This document shows positions 26,928-35,836 of a DNA stretch of 64,000 nt, piece by piece. Source of the stretch: Pseudomonadota bacterium (lineage in GTDB: Bacteria; Pseudomonadota; Gammaproteobacteria; Xanthomonadales; Ahniellaceae). The DNA is taken from the NCBI GenBank assembly GCA_022843465.1, contig JALHNO010000022.1:1-64000 (forward strand), written 5' to 3'. How positions within the stretch are numbered: position 1 is the first letter of the stretch; every line of letters begins with the position of its first letter. The translations under genes and the position numbers were made by a program. Under the pieces are notes generated by a model, which made no database searches, was not told the origin of the DNA, and saw nothing but the letters and a program-made list of their open reading frames with translations.

Positions 26928-28709
26928 ATGGCTTTTTTGTTCCGAGCTGCCGCACTCTGCGCGGCAGCAATGGGCTTGGCGGCGTGTGCCAGCCTTCCGC
27001 GCGAACGCGGCTATTCCGAAACGCGCGATCTAATTGCCAGTCGGCGGCCATTGCCGCCGAACTGGTCCCCTCTATCGCTTGAACCAAGGCCGCCAATTCC
27101 GACCGAGGCGCTTGAGGTCGAACAAGCGGTTCAACTGGCGTTCTTTTACAACCCGCAGATACGGGAGCAATTTGCCCGCCTGGGCATCGGCCGTGCTGAT
27201 CTCGAAGACGCGCGGCGCATTGCGAATCCGAGTCTGGGTTATGTGCGCTTGGCGCCGAGTGCTGGGGATAGCCGTCAGGTGACGCGAAGCTTGACCTTTG
27301 GGCTGACCGAACTATTGCTGCTGCCGGTGCGCAAGCGTTTGGCAAGCGGTGAACTGGAGCGTATCGAGAGCGAGGTTGCGAACTCGGCACTGTCGTTGGC
27401 TACGGCGGTCGAAATTGCTTGGTTTGAGGCGGTCAGTGCTCAGCAAGTGGCCGCAATGCGGAGTCTGGTTGCACGGGCAGCCGAGGGCAGTGCAAAGCTC
27501 GCTCAACGCTATTTCGATGCCGGCAACATTAGCGCGCTACAACTGGCGCAAGAACAAGCTGCCGCGACCGAAGCGCGAATCGATGCTGTGACCGCAGACA
27601 CGGCGGCATTGCGTGCCCGGCATGCACTCGCTGGCTTGGTCGGGCTTCGGGCCGAACAAGGCTGGATCATTCCGACTGAACTGCCAGCGCCGAAGAAGGA
27701 TGCGTACGCTCCAGAAACGCTCACGACCCTTGCCCTGAGTTCGCGGTTGGATCTCAAATCGGCGCAGCAGGTGGTGGCGCTCCGGGAGCAGGCACTCGGT
27801 GCGAGCCGTCGTTGGCGCTGGCTCGGGGGGGTAGAAGTCGGTTACGAACGCGAACGGGAGTTTGATGGTGCGCGTACACGGGGACCGGTTGCATCGTTGG
27901 CATTGCCGATTTTCAACCAGGGACAAGGGGCCATTGGGCGTGCTGACGCTGCGCTGGTGCAAGCTCGCGCCGATCTGGATGCCACCGTTCTCAGCGTCCA
28001 GAATGACGTGCGCTTGGGATGGGAGTCGCTGACGGTCAATCGCAAGATCGCCGAGCGCTGGCGCGATGACTTGGTGCCCAATCGAGAAACGATCGTGGCA
28101 CAGACGCAGGCGCGCGTGAACTTCATGTTGGTCGGCGTGTTCGAACTGCTCTTGGCCAAGCAGCAATCGTACGACGCCTATCAGGCTTACTTAGAATCCG
28201 TTCGAGATTACTGGGTGGCTCGGGCCAACCTTCGCGGCACAGTCGGCGGGCGTCTGCCTGATGACGGCACGGTGACCGAACCGACTCTGGGTGTGCAGGT
28301 CGTGCTGCCGGCTGAGGCCGTGGGCATGAGCGACCCCGTCTCGTCGCCTCGGGCGTCTGCGCCAGATCCCCATGCCGGGCACCGGATGCCGGATCAAGCA
28401 TCGATGGCCGATCCGCACGCCGGACATCAGACTTCGGGGCAAGCACCCATGGTCAATCCGCATGCAGGCCACCAGATGTCGGGTATGCCGATGTCCGACC
28501 CGCCAGCACGGGAGCCAGTGACGGAGAGGTCACCGCCGGCTGTCGAAATGCCGAAGCCAGAACCCCAGGCCCGTGACCACCAGCCTGCGATGGCAGCGCC
28601 GGCCGAATCGGATCCAACCGCGCCGGCGCCCATGTCTCCCGATGAGCCGCTCGTCGAGGACCCTGAATCCGACTCCCATCAGCCACATTCACACGGAGAC
28701 CGTCCATGA
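26928..28709 (+). CDS. TolC-family outer-membrane lipoprotein with His/Met-rich tail
   Basis: 593 residues from the ATG with GAGGAAG just upstream. A lipoprotein signal (MGLAACAS) is followed by a TolC/OEP body with typical long helices (NQGQGAIGRADAALVQARADLD). The C-terminal ~130 residues are an extension with three related units around PHAGHxM (DPHAGHRMPDQASM, DPHAGHQTSGQAPM, NPHAGHQMSGMPM), then a Pro/Glu-rich tail ending in HQPHSHGD. Such His/Met repeats bind copper in the periplasm or at the outer membrane (inference). The stop overlaps the oxidase start by 4 bases. It could export copper or hold it for the oxidase. Confidence 0.87.
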   Translation: MAFLFRAAALCAAAMGLAACASLPRERGYSETRDLIASRRPLPPNWSPLSLEPRPPIPTEALEVEQAVQLAFFYNPQIREQFARLGIGRADLEDARRIANPSLGYVRLAPSAGDSRQVTRSLTFGLTELLLLPVRKRLASGELERIESEVANSALSLATAVEIAWFEAVSAQQVAAMRSLVARAAEGSAKLAQRYFDAGNISALQLAQEQAAATEARIDAVTADTAALRARHALAGLVGLRAEQGWIIPTELPAPKKDAYAPETLTTLALSSRLDLKSAQQVVALREQALGASRRWRWLGGVEVGYEREREFDGARTRGPVASLALPIFNQGQGAIGRADAALVQARADLDATVLSVQNDVRLGWESLTVNRKIAERWRDDLVPNRETIVAQTQARVNFMLVGVFELLLAKQQSYDAYQAYLESVRDYWVARANLRGTVGGRLPDDGTVTEPTLGVQVVLPAEAVGMSDPVSSPRASAPDPHAGHRMPDQASMADPHAGHQTSGQAPMVNPHAGHQMSGMPMSDPPAREPVTERSPPAVEMPKPEPQARDHQPAMAAPAESDPTAPAPMSPDEPLVEDPESDSHQPHSHGDRP

Positions 28710-30124
28710 AGCTATCGCGTCGTCGTTGGTTCAATTTTGCCGGCCTTGGCGCCTTGGCACCGCTGGGCTTGTTGCCGAAACTGAGTCAAGCGCAAGAGCA
28801 CGATGCGCATCTGGGCGCCCGTTCAAAAGGAGAATGGCTCGATCGCGCAGCACCCAAGGCCCCGCCATCGGCGCCAACGAGTGCATTCAATCCCGTGCGG
28901 ACGCTCAATGGCTGGACGCTACCGCACCGAATGGTGGACGGCGTCAAAGAGTTTCATTTGGTCGCTGAGGAAATCGAGCATGAGTTTGCGCCTGGGTCGC
29001 GCGCCAAGTGCTGGGGCTACAACGGATCGACCCCCGGGCCAACCCTGGAGGCGGTGGAGGGTGATCGGGTCCGTATATACGTGACCAATCGGCTACCCGA
29101 ACACACCAGTGTGCACTGGCACGGGATCATGCTGCCCAGTGGCATGGATGGTGTGGGTGGGCTTTCGCAACCGCACATCAAACCAGGCGAAACCTACGTC
29201 TATGAGTTTGTCCTCAATCAGCATGGCACCCACATGTATCACCCGCATGCTGATGAGATGGTGCAACTGGCGGTCGGAATGATGGGAATGTTCATCATTC
29301 ATCCTCGCGCGGGTGAGCCGGAACCGATTGATCGTGACTATGTTGTGCTGCTTCATAACTGGGCCTTGCATCCGGGAACGTATCGGCCCGACCCCTCGGT
29401 CATGCAGAACTTTGATCTTTGGACCATGAACAGCAAGGTCTTTCCAGCCATTGAGCCGATGGTCGCTCGCACCGGCGACCGCGTGCGGATCCGGGTCGCC
29501 AACTTGTCGATGTGGAATCATCCAATCCACATGCATGGCCCAAAATTCCTGGTGACCGGCGGCGATGGAGGCCGCTGGCCGCGCACGCAATGGCGCTCTG
29601 AGGTCACCGAGATAGTTGGTGTCGGGCAAATTCGCGATTTCGAATTCGTCGCATTGCCGGGTGACTGGGCCTTTCACTGTCATATGTCGCATCACACGAT
29701 GAATGCGATGGGCCATGAGCTCCCAAATGCCCTAGGCGTTGATCAGTCTGGAGTAGCTGAAGAAATTCGGCAGTTGTTGCCCGGATTCATGCCCATGGGG
29801 CAGGGCGGCATGGCGGAGCACCAGGAGCACACCGTTTCGGGGCATATGCAAGGCCCGGAAAACACGTTGCCGATGATGATGGGCGAGGGGCCGTTCGGCA
29901 ATTTGGAAATGGGCGGCATGTTCACGGTGATCAAGGTGCGCGATGACCTTGCTGCCAATGATTATCGGGATCCGGGCTGGTATCCGAATCCACCAGGCAC
30001 AGTCGCACGCGTGATCAGCACTGACCCTGACTTTGGCGCGCCAACCCGGCGTGCGCCACTCCCTGGCTCACCGGCGCCTCTCGAGGCCAAACCGATGGAC
30101 CATGCTTCCATGAAACACAGTTAA
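28706..30124 (+). CDS. copA: Multicopper oxidase (CopA-like), Tat-exported
   Basis: 472 residues. The N-terminus has a twin-arginine signal (SRRRWFNF with a hydrophobic stretch). Copper-ligand motifs are complete: HWHG near 133, HMYHPHAD, HPIHMHG, and HCHMSHHTMNAMG at the C-terminus, giving type 1, 2 and 3 sites. It is shorter than Xanthomonas CopA (~600) and lacks a long Met-rich loop, though HMGQG-type Met stretches occur near the end. The enzyme oxidises Cu(I) in the periplasm, lowering toxicity (family role). Coupled by ATGA to the TolC gene and followed 13 bases later by a cytochrome c. Confidence 0.92.
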   Translation: MKLSRRRWFNFAGLGALAPLGLLPKLSQAQEHDAHLGARSKGEWLDRAAPKAPPSAPTSAFNPVRTLNGWTLPHRMVDGVKEFHLVAEEIEHEFAPGSRAKCWGYNGSTPGPTLEAVEGDRVRIYVTNRLPEHTSVHWHGIMLPSGMDGVGGLSQPHIKPGETYVYEFVLNQHGTHMYHPHADEMVQLAVGMMGMFIIHPRAGEPEPIDRDYVVLLHNWALHPGTYRPDPSVMQNFDLWTMNSKVFPAIEPMVARTGDRVRIRVANLSMWNHPIHMHGPKFLVTGGDGGRWPRTQWRSEVTEIVGVGQIRDFEFVALPGDWAFHCHMSHHTMNAMGHELPNALGVDQSGVAEEIRQLLPGFMPMGQGGMAEHQEHTVSGHMQGPENTLPMMMGEGPFGNLEMGGMFTVIKVRDDLAANDYRDPGWYPNPPGTVARVISTDPDFGAPTRRAPLPGSPAPLEAKPMDHASMKHS

Positions 30125-30137
30125 GGAGACCTTATCA

Positions 30138-30800
30138 ATGAGCACGCTAAAGACTTTGTTGGTGCTGGGTGCCTTGGGTGCGGCTGGCGCGGCTGCAACG
30201 ATTGGATTTGGTTGGTACAACGTGGCAGCTGATGATCCGCACTGGCCAGTTACCTATCGAGTGATTGATCTGGCCCGAGCGCGCTCGATTTCGGTTCGCG
30301 CTGAGGATATCGAAGTTCCAGATCTGCGCGATCCTGAGCTCATCCGTAGCGGCGCTGGTAATTACAGCGCGATGTGTGTGACGTGTCATTTGAGTCCGGG
30401 TGCCGAAGAAACTGAGCTCAGTGTCGGGCTCTACCCCAAGCCACCGCGGTGGGACGCACTGGGGCAAGCTGATCCACGTGCGGCGTTTTGGGTCCTGAAG
30501 CACGGCATCAAAGCATCAGGGATGCCGGCTTGGGGAAAAAGCATGGACGACAAGTACCTCTGGGGCATGGTCGCCTTCATCAAGCAGTTTCCGACGATGA
30601 CGGCAGCGCAATACCGCGAGCAAATCGCGGCCAGTCCGGGCCACGATCATGGTGGGGGCGAGACTGACGTCGGCGCAGGCGATCCGCACGCGGGCAGTCA
30701 TTCGTCCCCCTCATCCTCGTTTGAACCGGAAGCCGATCCCATGGCCGGCGACGACCCAGTGACCGACGCCCACGCGTCATCGGAAGGACACGATCACTAG
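30138..30800 (+). CDS. Membrane-anchored c-type cytochrome
   Basis: 220 residues. One N-terminal membrane helix (LLVLGALGAAGAAATIGFGW) anchors a periplasmic domain with a single heme site CVTCH (Cys 80, Cys 83, His 84). GMPAWGKS supplies the likely distal Met. The C-terminal 60 residues are His/Asp/Ser-rich (DHGGGETDVGAGDPHAGSH), which recalls the PHAGH units of the TolC protein and suggests metal binding. It probably passes electrons from the multicopper oxidase (inference). Confidence 0.88.
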   Translation: MSTLKTLLVLGALGAAGAAATIGFGWYNVAADDPHWPVTYRVIDLARARSISVRAEDIEVPDLRDPELIRSGAGNYSAMCVTCHLSPGAEETELSVGLYPKPPRWDALGQADPRAAFWVLKHGIKASGMPAWGKSMDDKYLWGMVAFIKQFPTMTAAQYREQIAASPGHDHGGGETDVGAGDPHAGSHSSPSSSFEPEADPMAGDDPVTDAHASSEGHDH

Positions 30801-30893
30801 GTCATCAGGGGGCGATCTCCCCACCTGAATTCAGCTCCCTCTCATTCGAATCCAATCAACCCAAGTCAACTCAAATCTTACGAGGACTACACA

Positions 30894-31418
30894 ATGAACA
30901 CATTTACCCATCGACTTGTCATGGCCTCCATGCTGGCCCTCAGTGCGCCGATTGCTTGGTCGCACGGAACCGAGCAGCACAAGGCTTCGATGATTGAAGC
31001 CGGCCGGACGACGGCCAAGGCATCGGTATCGATCCCAATGGCGGCCGATGATGCAGTCGCCGCGCTGGAACGGTTCAGCAACGCATTGGCAGCGGGTGAT
31101 CTGCCGGCCGCCAGTCAAGAGCTGTCGCCAACCGTACTGATCCTCGAGAGTGGCGGGGCCGAGCGTAGCCGCGACGAATACTTGAACGGTCACGCCAAAC
31201 ACGATGCCGAATTCCTGAAGTCCGCTCAGATCACCCTGAACCGCCGAACCGCGAGTGTTTCCGGTGATCTGGTCTGGGTTGCCAGCGAGTCGCAGATCCA
31301 CGCCATGAAGGGCGAACAAATGCTGATGATCTTGTCGACCGAAACGGCGGTTTTGCAGAAGGTCGGCAAGAGTTGGCAGATCGTCCACTTGCATTGGTCG
31401 TCGAGGGCACAGAAATGA
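30894..31418 (+). CDS. SnoaL/NTF2-like secreted protein (DUF4440-type)
   Basis: 174 residues with a signal peptide (MASMLALSAPIAWSHG). The mature part AAVAALERFSNALAAGDLPAA...PTVLILESGG...YLNGHAKHD is the pattern of DUF4440/SnoaL-like domains. The family has an NTF2 fold and no fixed enzyme role. It is a frequent member of copper clusters with DUF411 and multicopper oxidases (recalled). The stop overlaps the next start by 4 bases. Confidence 0.78.
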   Translation: MNTFTHRLVMASMLALSAPIAWSHGTEQHKASMIEAGRTTAKASVSIPMAADDAVAALERFSNALAAGDLPAASQELSPTVLILESGGAERSRDEYLNGHAKHDAEFLKSAQITLNRRTASVSGDLVWVASESQIHAMKGEQMLMILSTETAVLQKVGKSWQIVHLHWSSRAQK

Positions 31419-31942
31419 GACGCTACCTGCTCACGCGATTTTCCCGAATAATGTGGGTGGTCATGGCGGCGTTGGCCGGGACCAGCGCGTGCGCGCGGGG
31501 CCCGGACAGTCGACCAGCAAACGCGCCAGCGGCGCCGACTCATTCGGCGCATGCCCAGAAGCCCCTCGTGGTGGTGCATAAGTCACCGAGCTGCGGTTGT
31601 TGCGGCAAGTGGGTCGAACACTTGGAACAGGCGGGGTTTCCGGTGGAGGTGCGGAATGACTCGGACTTGTCAGCCCTGAAATCACGCCTCGGCATTCCCC
31701 CCGAAATGGTCTCGTGCCACACGGCCGAAGTCGATGGCTATGTAATCGAGGGACATGTTCCAGTTACGGACTTGGAGCGCTTGCTGGCCGAGCGGCCACC
31801 GGCTCGGGGGCTGGTCCTGCCCGGCATGCCACTGGGTTCGCCCGGCATGGAAGTGCCTAACGGCCGGAAGGACGCTTTTAGCGTTGAATTGCTCGACAAG
31901 CAGGGTAACACCCGTACGTTTCAGCAGCACCCGAGTCAATGA
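31415..31942 (+). CDS. DUF411 metal-binding protein
   Basis: 175 residues from the ATG overlapping the previous stop as ATGA. It has a signal or lipoprotein-like leader (VVMAALAGTSACARG), then the DUF411 core VVVHKSPSCGCCGKWVEHL with Cys 60, 62 and 63. A further Cys-His pair (SCHTAEVDGYVIEGHVP) completes the usual metal-binding set. DUF411 proteins are periplasmic copper-binding factors in resistance clusters (family knowledge). It is the last gene before the copRS pair. Confidence 0.9.
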   Translation: MRRYLLTRFSRIMWVVMAALAGTSACARGPDSRPANAPAAPTHSAHAQKPLVVVHKSPSCGCCGKWVEHLEQAGFPVEVRNDSDLSALKSRLGIPPEMVSCHTAEVDGYVIEGHVPVTDLERLLAERPPARGLVLPGMPLGSPGMEVPNGRKDAFSVELLDKQGNTRTFQQHPSQ

Positions 31943-32036
31943 AGAGCTCGGGCGCCTCGGCTCTCGATCACTTTTGCACCCGAAGCTAGTGCTCTGGTTC
32001 CCGGCGGCCACCATTACCAGGGGTCGCCGGGATGAA

Positions 32037-32055
32037 TGTCAACCAACTTTTGACA
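32037..32055. promoter_or_regulatory. TGTCAA-N7-TTGACA inverted repeat upstream of copR
   Basis: A 6-base perfect inverted repeat with a 7-base spacer lies about 70 bases before the copR start. It resembles the imperfect palindromes bound by CusR/CopR-type response regulators, and the second arm TTGACA could also be a -35 element. The site is a good candidate for autoregulation. Confidence 0.45.
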
Positions 32056-32125
32056 GGCCTTAACCATGAAATCGTCACGCAGCCGGTATCTTAGCCGCCA
32101 TGATGCGAATCGACGTGCGCGAACC

Positions 32126-32818
32126 ATGAAGATCCTATTGATCGAAGATGAAGGCAAGATTGGTGACTACCTCAAGCGTGGCTTGAGCGAAGCCGGGTTC
32201 ACCACCGATTGGGTGCAGGATGGCTTGACCGGACAGCAGATGGCCATGGAGGAAGACTACGGTCTCGTGATTCTGGACGTCATGTTGCCTGAGCGCGATG
32301 GCTATGCGCTGCTTCGCCACATTCGTGAGGCGGGCGTTCAGACGCCAGTGATTTTCCTGACGGCGCGAGATCAGATAGAGGATCGCGTGCATGGCCTGGA
32401 ACTGGGCGCCGATGACTATCTGGTCAAACCGTTCGCTTTTTCGGAACTTTTGGCGCGGCTTCGCAGTTTGCTGCGACGGTCGCCGGTCCGAGAGGGCGAG
32501 ACCCTACAAGTAGCCGACCTGGAGCTGGATTTGCGGCGTCGACGGGCATTTCGAAAAGGGCAGCGAATCGATTTGACTGCCAAGGAATTTGCTTTGCTGG
32601 AGTTATTGATGCGTCGGGAAGGGGAAATCCTGCCGCGGGCTTTGATCGCATCGCAGGTGTGGGATATGAATTTTGACAGTGACACCAATGTCGTGGAGGT
32701 GGCGATCCGGCGTTTGCGGACCAAAGTGGACACGGACTTTGAGGTCCGCTTGATCCACACGATCCGCGGCATGGGTTATGTGTTGGAGCCTCCGGGTGCG
32801 GCGCCCGTCATTGCATAG
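32126..32818 (+). CDS. copR: Copper response regulator, OmpR/PhoB family (CopR/CusR-like)
   Basis: 230 residues from the ATG giving MKILLIEDE; longer frames lack the receiver fold at the start. The receiver domain has the acid pair E7/D8, phospho-acceptor Asp 51 in VILDVMLP and Lys in LVKPF. The C-terminal winged helix ([21 protein letters not shown]...[13 protein letters not shown]) is standard. It is coupled to the sensor kinase, which starts inside its 3' end, and should control the copper operon (inferred). Confidence 0.93.
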   Translation: MKILLIEDEGKIGDYLKRGLSEAGFTTDWVQDGLTGQQMAMEEDYGLVILDVMLPERDGYALLRHIREAGVQTPVIFLTARDQIEDRVHGLELGADDYLVKPFAFSELLARLRSLLRRSPVREGETLQVADLELDLRRRRAFRKGQRIDLTAKEFALLELLMRREGEILPRALIASQVWDMNFDSDTNVVEVAIRRLRTKVDTDFEVRLIHTIRGMGYVLEPPGAAPVIA

Positions 32819-34256
32819 TTCGATCGCCTGGCGCATCACGCTCGCCTATACGGTGTTGGCGGCGGTGGTTTTTGCTATGGTCGCGATTGTGATCCATCTC
32901 GCCGTGGAGCAGCATTTTCAGGGCCAGGACCGAAAGGCTTGGGAGGGCAAGTTTGAGCTCATCGGGCATATTTTGGATGATTGGCGCGGGGAGCAAGATA
33001 ATGCTGCCGTATTCGCGTTGTTAAGCGATGCCATGGTCGGCCACCATAATCTCCTGGTCCGGGTTGACGACCCGACCGCCAATTTCCGATTCGTCAGTGG
33101 CCACGCTGACATCCCGCCCTTGTCCGAGGCGCGTGTTTCGGCCCTGCTACCGGGTACCTTTCGACCGATTGCCTGGTCGGGAGCAACCGCCGCTTTTCAA
33201 GGTCTGATCACCCAACTACCCACCGGAAGGCGGGGCCATTTCATGGAAGTCACCATTGCCTCCGACATTTCCCGGCATCAAGAAATCCTGTCGACGTTTG
33301 ATACCCAACTGGCCTTGATTTGCGGCATGGCGCTTCTGGTCATGGCGGGTTTGTCGGTGGTGGCAACGCGACGTGGTTTGGCGCCGATCGCCGACATGGC
33401 GGCGGTGGCCGAATCGATCTCAGCGCAACAATTGCAGGAACGGCTGCCCGTGCAGGAGGTGCCCATTGAGCTGCGGCCTTTGGCGGAAGCATTCAATGGT
33501 ATGTTGGATCGCCTCAGCGATTCACTGCAGCGACTGACTGATTTTTCCTCTGATCTTGCTCACGAGCTTCGAACGCCGATCAGCAATCTGATGATGCAAA
33601 CGCAGGTCAGTCTGTCGAAGCGGCGCAGTGAAGACGAGTATCGCGAGGTGTTGTATTCCGCACTGGAGGAGTATGAGGACTTGGCGCGCATGATCAGCGA
33701 CATGCTGTTCCTGGCCAAAGCGGATCACGGTCTGGTGATTCCGACCCGGGAGCAGATCGATCTAGCGCAGGAAGTCACTGCGGTCTTCGAGTTTTATGAT
33801 GCCCTGGCCTCGGAACGGGGCGTGCGTCTCAAGCATCACGGTCAGGCGAGCATCCAAGGCGATCGTGTGATGATTCGACGCGCACTGGGCAATTTGCTCG
33901 CCAATGCGATTCGCTTTACGCCGCGTGGTGGCATGATTCGTGTCGACATCACACGCTCGTCTGAGGCGGCCTCAATCCTGGTCGAAAATCCGGGACCGAC
34001 GATTCCGCCTGAACAAATGGTGAGGTTGTTTAACCGGTTCTATCGCGGCAGCGCCTCGCGCACCCGTACCGACGAGGGGGCGGGGCTGGGATTGGCGATC
34101 TGCCAATCTATTGTGCGCGCGCATGGTGGGGATGTATCGGTGGCCTCGTTTGCCGGCGTGACGCGATTCGTCATGCAGTTCCCGATGGAACTTGCCGGCC
34201 TCCACGGTGAGGCTGAAGGAAGCGAACCCGGACCGCGTCCACGGCGGCCGCACTGA
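32796..34256 (+). CDS. copS: Heavy-metal sensor histidine kinase (CopS/CusS-like)
   Basis: About 486 residues from a GTG that overlaps copR by 23 bases; an in-frame TTG slightly downstream is possible. Two membrane helices (near 8-30 and 170-190) flank a periplasmic sensor of about 140 residues. HAMP linker, H-box [12 protein letters not shown] with His 256, then N-box ([10 protein letters not shown]) and G-box ([12 protein letters not shown]) follow. The catalytic parts are all present. CusS-type kinases sense periplasmic copper or silver. Confidence 0.93.
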   Translation: MRRPSLHSSIAWRITLAYTVLAAVVFAMVAIVIHLAVEQHFQGQDRKAWEGKFELIGHILDDWRGEQDNAAVFALLSDAMVGHHNLLVRVDDPTANFRFVSGHADIPPLSEARVSALLPGTFRPIAWSGATAAFQGLITQLPTGRRGHFMEVTIASDISRHQEILSTFDTQLALICGMALLVMAGLSVVATRRGLAPIADMAAVAESISAQQLQERLPVQEVPIELRPLAEAFNGMLDRLSDSLQRLTDFSSDLAHELRTPISNLMMQTQVSLSKRRSEDEYREVLYSALEEYEDLARMISDMLFLAKADHGLVIPTREQIDLAQEVTAVFEFYDALASERGVRLKHHGQASIQGDRVMIRRALGNLLANAIRFTPRGGMIRVDITRSSEAASILVENPGPTIPPEQMVRLFNRFYRGSASRTRTDEGAGLGLAICQSIVRAHGGDVSVASFAGVTRFVMQFPMELAGLHGEAEGSEPGPRPRRPH

Positions 34257-34344
34257 ACGTCGGGATTCGACTGGACTGGCTGCTAATTGCCTAGTTGCGA
34301 TTGGCATTGGCACAAGCAAAGCGAGTTGGGTCAACAGCGACCGT

Positions 34345-34833
34345 TCAGCTCGAGCTTGAATCATCCGATTCTGGATCGGTATCACCCGTCTGATGTCGCG
34401 CTGGAAAAAACGCGACCGGTGGTTCTGGCGAAATGCCCATCTCATAGCAGAGCACATACAACTTCTGCGCAGAATAGGGCATGAGCAGTGCAAAGACCTG
34501 ATCGAGAAACTTCAAAACAATCGCGTTGTCATCGGGACTGATCGGATAAGCCTTGCGATTAACGTGCATGAAGGCACTGATCACCACACTGGCGTCGTAA
34601 AAGGGCTGCCCTTCGACATCCACGGCGGACACGAAGTGCCGGTACACAACGCGAGCCGCTTGGAATTCAGGCGCGCCCTCGGCGTGGTCCGATGACAAGG
34701 TTCCATCTTCGAGTTCCAGCAATTCAACGCCAGAATTGACCGCTGCCTGAACGCCTTTTCGACGTGCGCTTACTTTGGCGTCGATGCCATCAATCTGGAT
34801 CGAACTAATCTGCACGGATGGTTTGACGATCAT
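34345..34833 (-). CDS. SecB-like chaperone of a HicAB TAC module
   Basis: 162 residues. The region YDASVVISAFMHVNRKAYPI and LKFLDQVFALLMPYSAQKLYVLCYEMG recall SecB secondary structure, and the acidic DPESDD tail is a SecB trait. SecB-like genes directly after a toxin-antitoxin pair define toxin-antitoxin-chaperone (TAC) systems, in which the chaperone protects the antitoxin (established for HigBA-SecB and others). It starts 5 bases after the hicB stop. It does not resemble the housekeeping secB context. Confidence 0.75.
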   Translation of the reverse strand: MIVKPSVQISSIQIDGIDAKVSARRKGVQAAVNSGVELLELEDGTLSSDHAEGAPEFQAARVVYRHFVSAVDVEGQPFYDASVVISAFMHVNRKAYPISPDDNAIVLKFLDQVFALLMPYSAQKLYVLCYEMGISPEPPVAFFPARHQTGDTDPESDDSSSS

Positions 34834-34838
34834 ATCGG

Positions 34839-35282
34839 TTAGGCGCTGTCTTGCACGACTTCGTGAGTCAAAACGTAGGACTTATCAACCAGTTTGAGAA
34901 AGGGTTTTCTCAGACCAGCAGCGCTTGTGCTCGCGACGCGGGCGCTCTGCAGCAGATGCGCCTTCACCGCCAATTTTACTTCCGCGTTGATCGTGCTGCC
35001 CTTGCTCGCTGCAAGCGTCGCGAGCGCATAATGATCCACTTTGCTGTCGAGGCGGACCTGCAAGGTCCCGCTAAAGGACTCCTCCGGACGAATGCCGCGC
35101 GCTTTGCAATCATCTAGATAGTCGTCAATCGTGGCGTGAAAATCCCGTTCGGCCTCACTGGGTGTCTCGCCTTCAAACAACAGTGCAGCGCGGACATTTG
35201 CCACGCGGCCGACAATCATCTTTGCATCAAGATCGATTTCGAGCGTTGCATAGTAGCCGCGATATTGAAGCGCATGGGTCAT
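34839..35282 (-). CDS. hicB: HicB-type antitoxin with C-terminal extension
   Basis: 147 residues. The N-terminal YRGYYATLEIDLDAKMIVGRVANV...GETPSEAERDFHATIDDYLDDC is the HicB partial RNase-H-like fold. SFSGTLQVRLDSKVDHYALATLAASKGSTINAEVKLAVKAHL is a ribbon-helix-helix DNA-binding domain. A further ~30 residues (RKPFLKLVDKSYVLTHEV) extend beyond the usual end and are the candidate chaperone-addiction tail of TAC antitoxins. The start overlaps the hicA stop by 4 bases. Confidence 0.85.
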   Translation of the reverse strand: MTHALQYRGYYATLEIDLDAKMIVGRVANVRAALLFEGETPSEAERDFHATIDDYLDDCKARGIRPEESFSGTLQVRLDSKVDHYALATLAASKGSTINAEVKLAVKAHLLQSARVASTSAAGLRKPFLKLVDKSYVLTHEVVQDSA

Positions 35283-35527
35283 ATCAATTCTGCCTCGATT
35301 AGCGTCTCAAGCACGTAACGAATGTAGATGCGTTTGACGGGTTGGCTACCATGAGGTTCGTGAAGACTGATCGGTGCCAAATTGTCGGCGCGCCAGAATT
35401 TGCGACGCGAACCGGCACCGTTGCTGAGCTGGTAGCCGAGAGCCGTCAGGACGGCAACCAGTTCATCCCAGCCGTAATCAGTCGGGATCGAGCGGAGTCG
35501 TTCGAGCCTTCTATCTTGCCGCGTCAT
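35279..35527 (-). CDS. hicA: HicA-type mRNA interferase toxin
   Basis: 82 residues from the ATG giving MTRQDRRL; extension upstream has no start support. The GYQLSNGAGSRRKFWRADN...ISLHEPHGSQPVKRIYIRYVLETL layout is that of the longer HicA toxins, which cut mRNA using a conserved His. Here the candidate is in LHEPH. It is first in the hicA-hicB-secB order, with a 4-base overlap to hicB. The A/T-rich region upstream should carry the autoregulated promoter. Confidence 0.85.
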   Translation of the reverse strand: MTRQDRRLERLRSIPTDYGWDELVAVLTALGYQLSNGAGSRRKFWRADNLAPISLHEPHGSQPVKRIYIRYVLETLIEAELI

Positions 35528-35818
35528 GGTTGTAACTAATGCATAGTTGCAGAATAGGGCGGTTTGTCTCAGTGCGCAAGTCCCGACCAATTTTGCCTGC
35601 CCAGTTTGTCACCGCGAGCAATACCAAGGCTGCCTGGCCGATGTGGCGGCCGGTGGCTTGTGGCGATCGTGCAACGTCTCGGTGATGATGCCCAACGTGG
35701 ATCGCCCATGGCCATCGCGTCGCCCGCCTACGAGAGGCGTTCCGGCCGGCGGTTTTCAATGCACATTGGCAGCATCCTCAATGAAGTCGGTGTAGCCAGC
35801 GGGGTTTCGCTAGCGCAG

Positions 35819-35835
35819 CCCCCGTGATCTGGGGG
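35819..35835 (-). terminator. GC hairpin just after the ABC1 kinase gene
   Basis: CCCCC and GGGGG arms with a 7-base loop lie directly after the stop codon of the kinase gene read on the minus strand. No T-run follows, so its strength is uncertain. The rest of the 35528-35836 gap shows no gene. Confidence 0.4.
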
Positions 35836-35836
35836 T

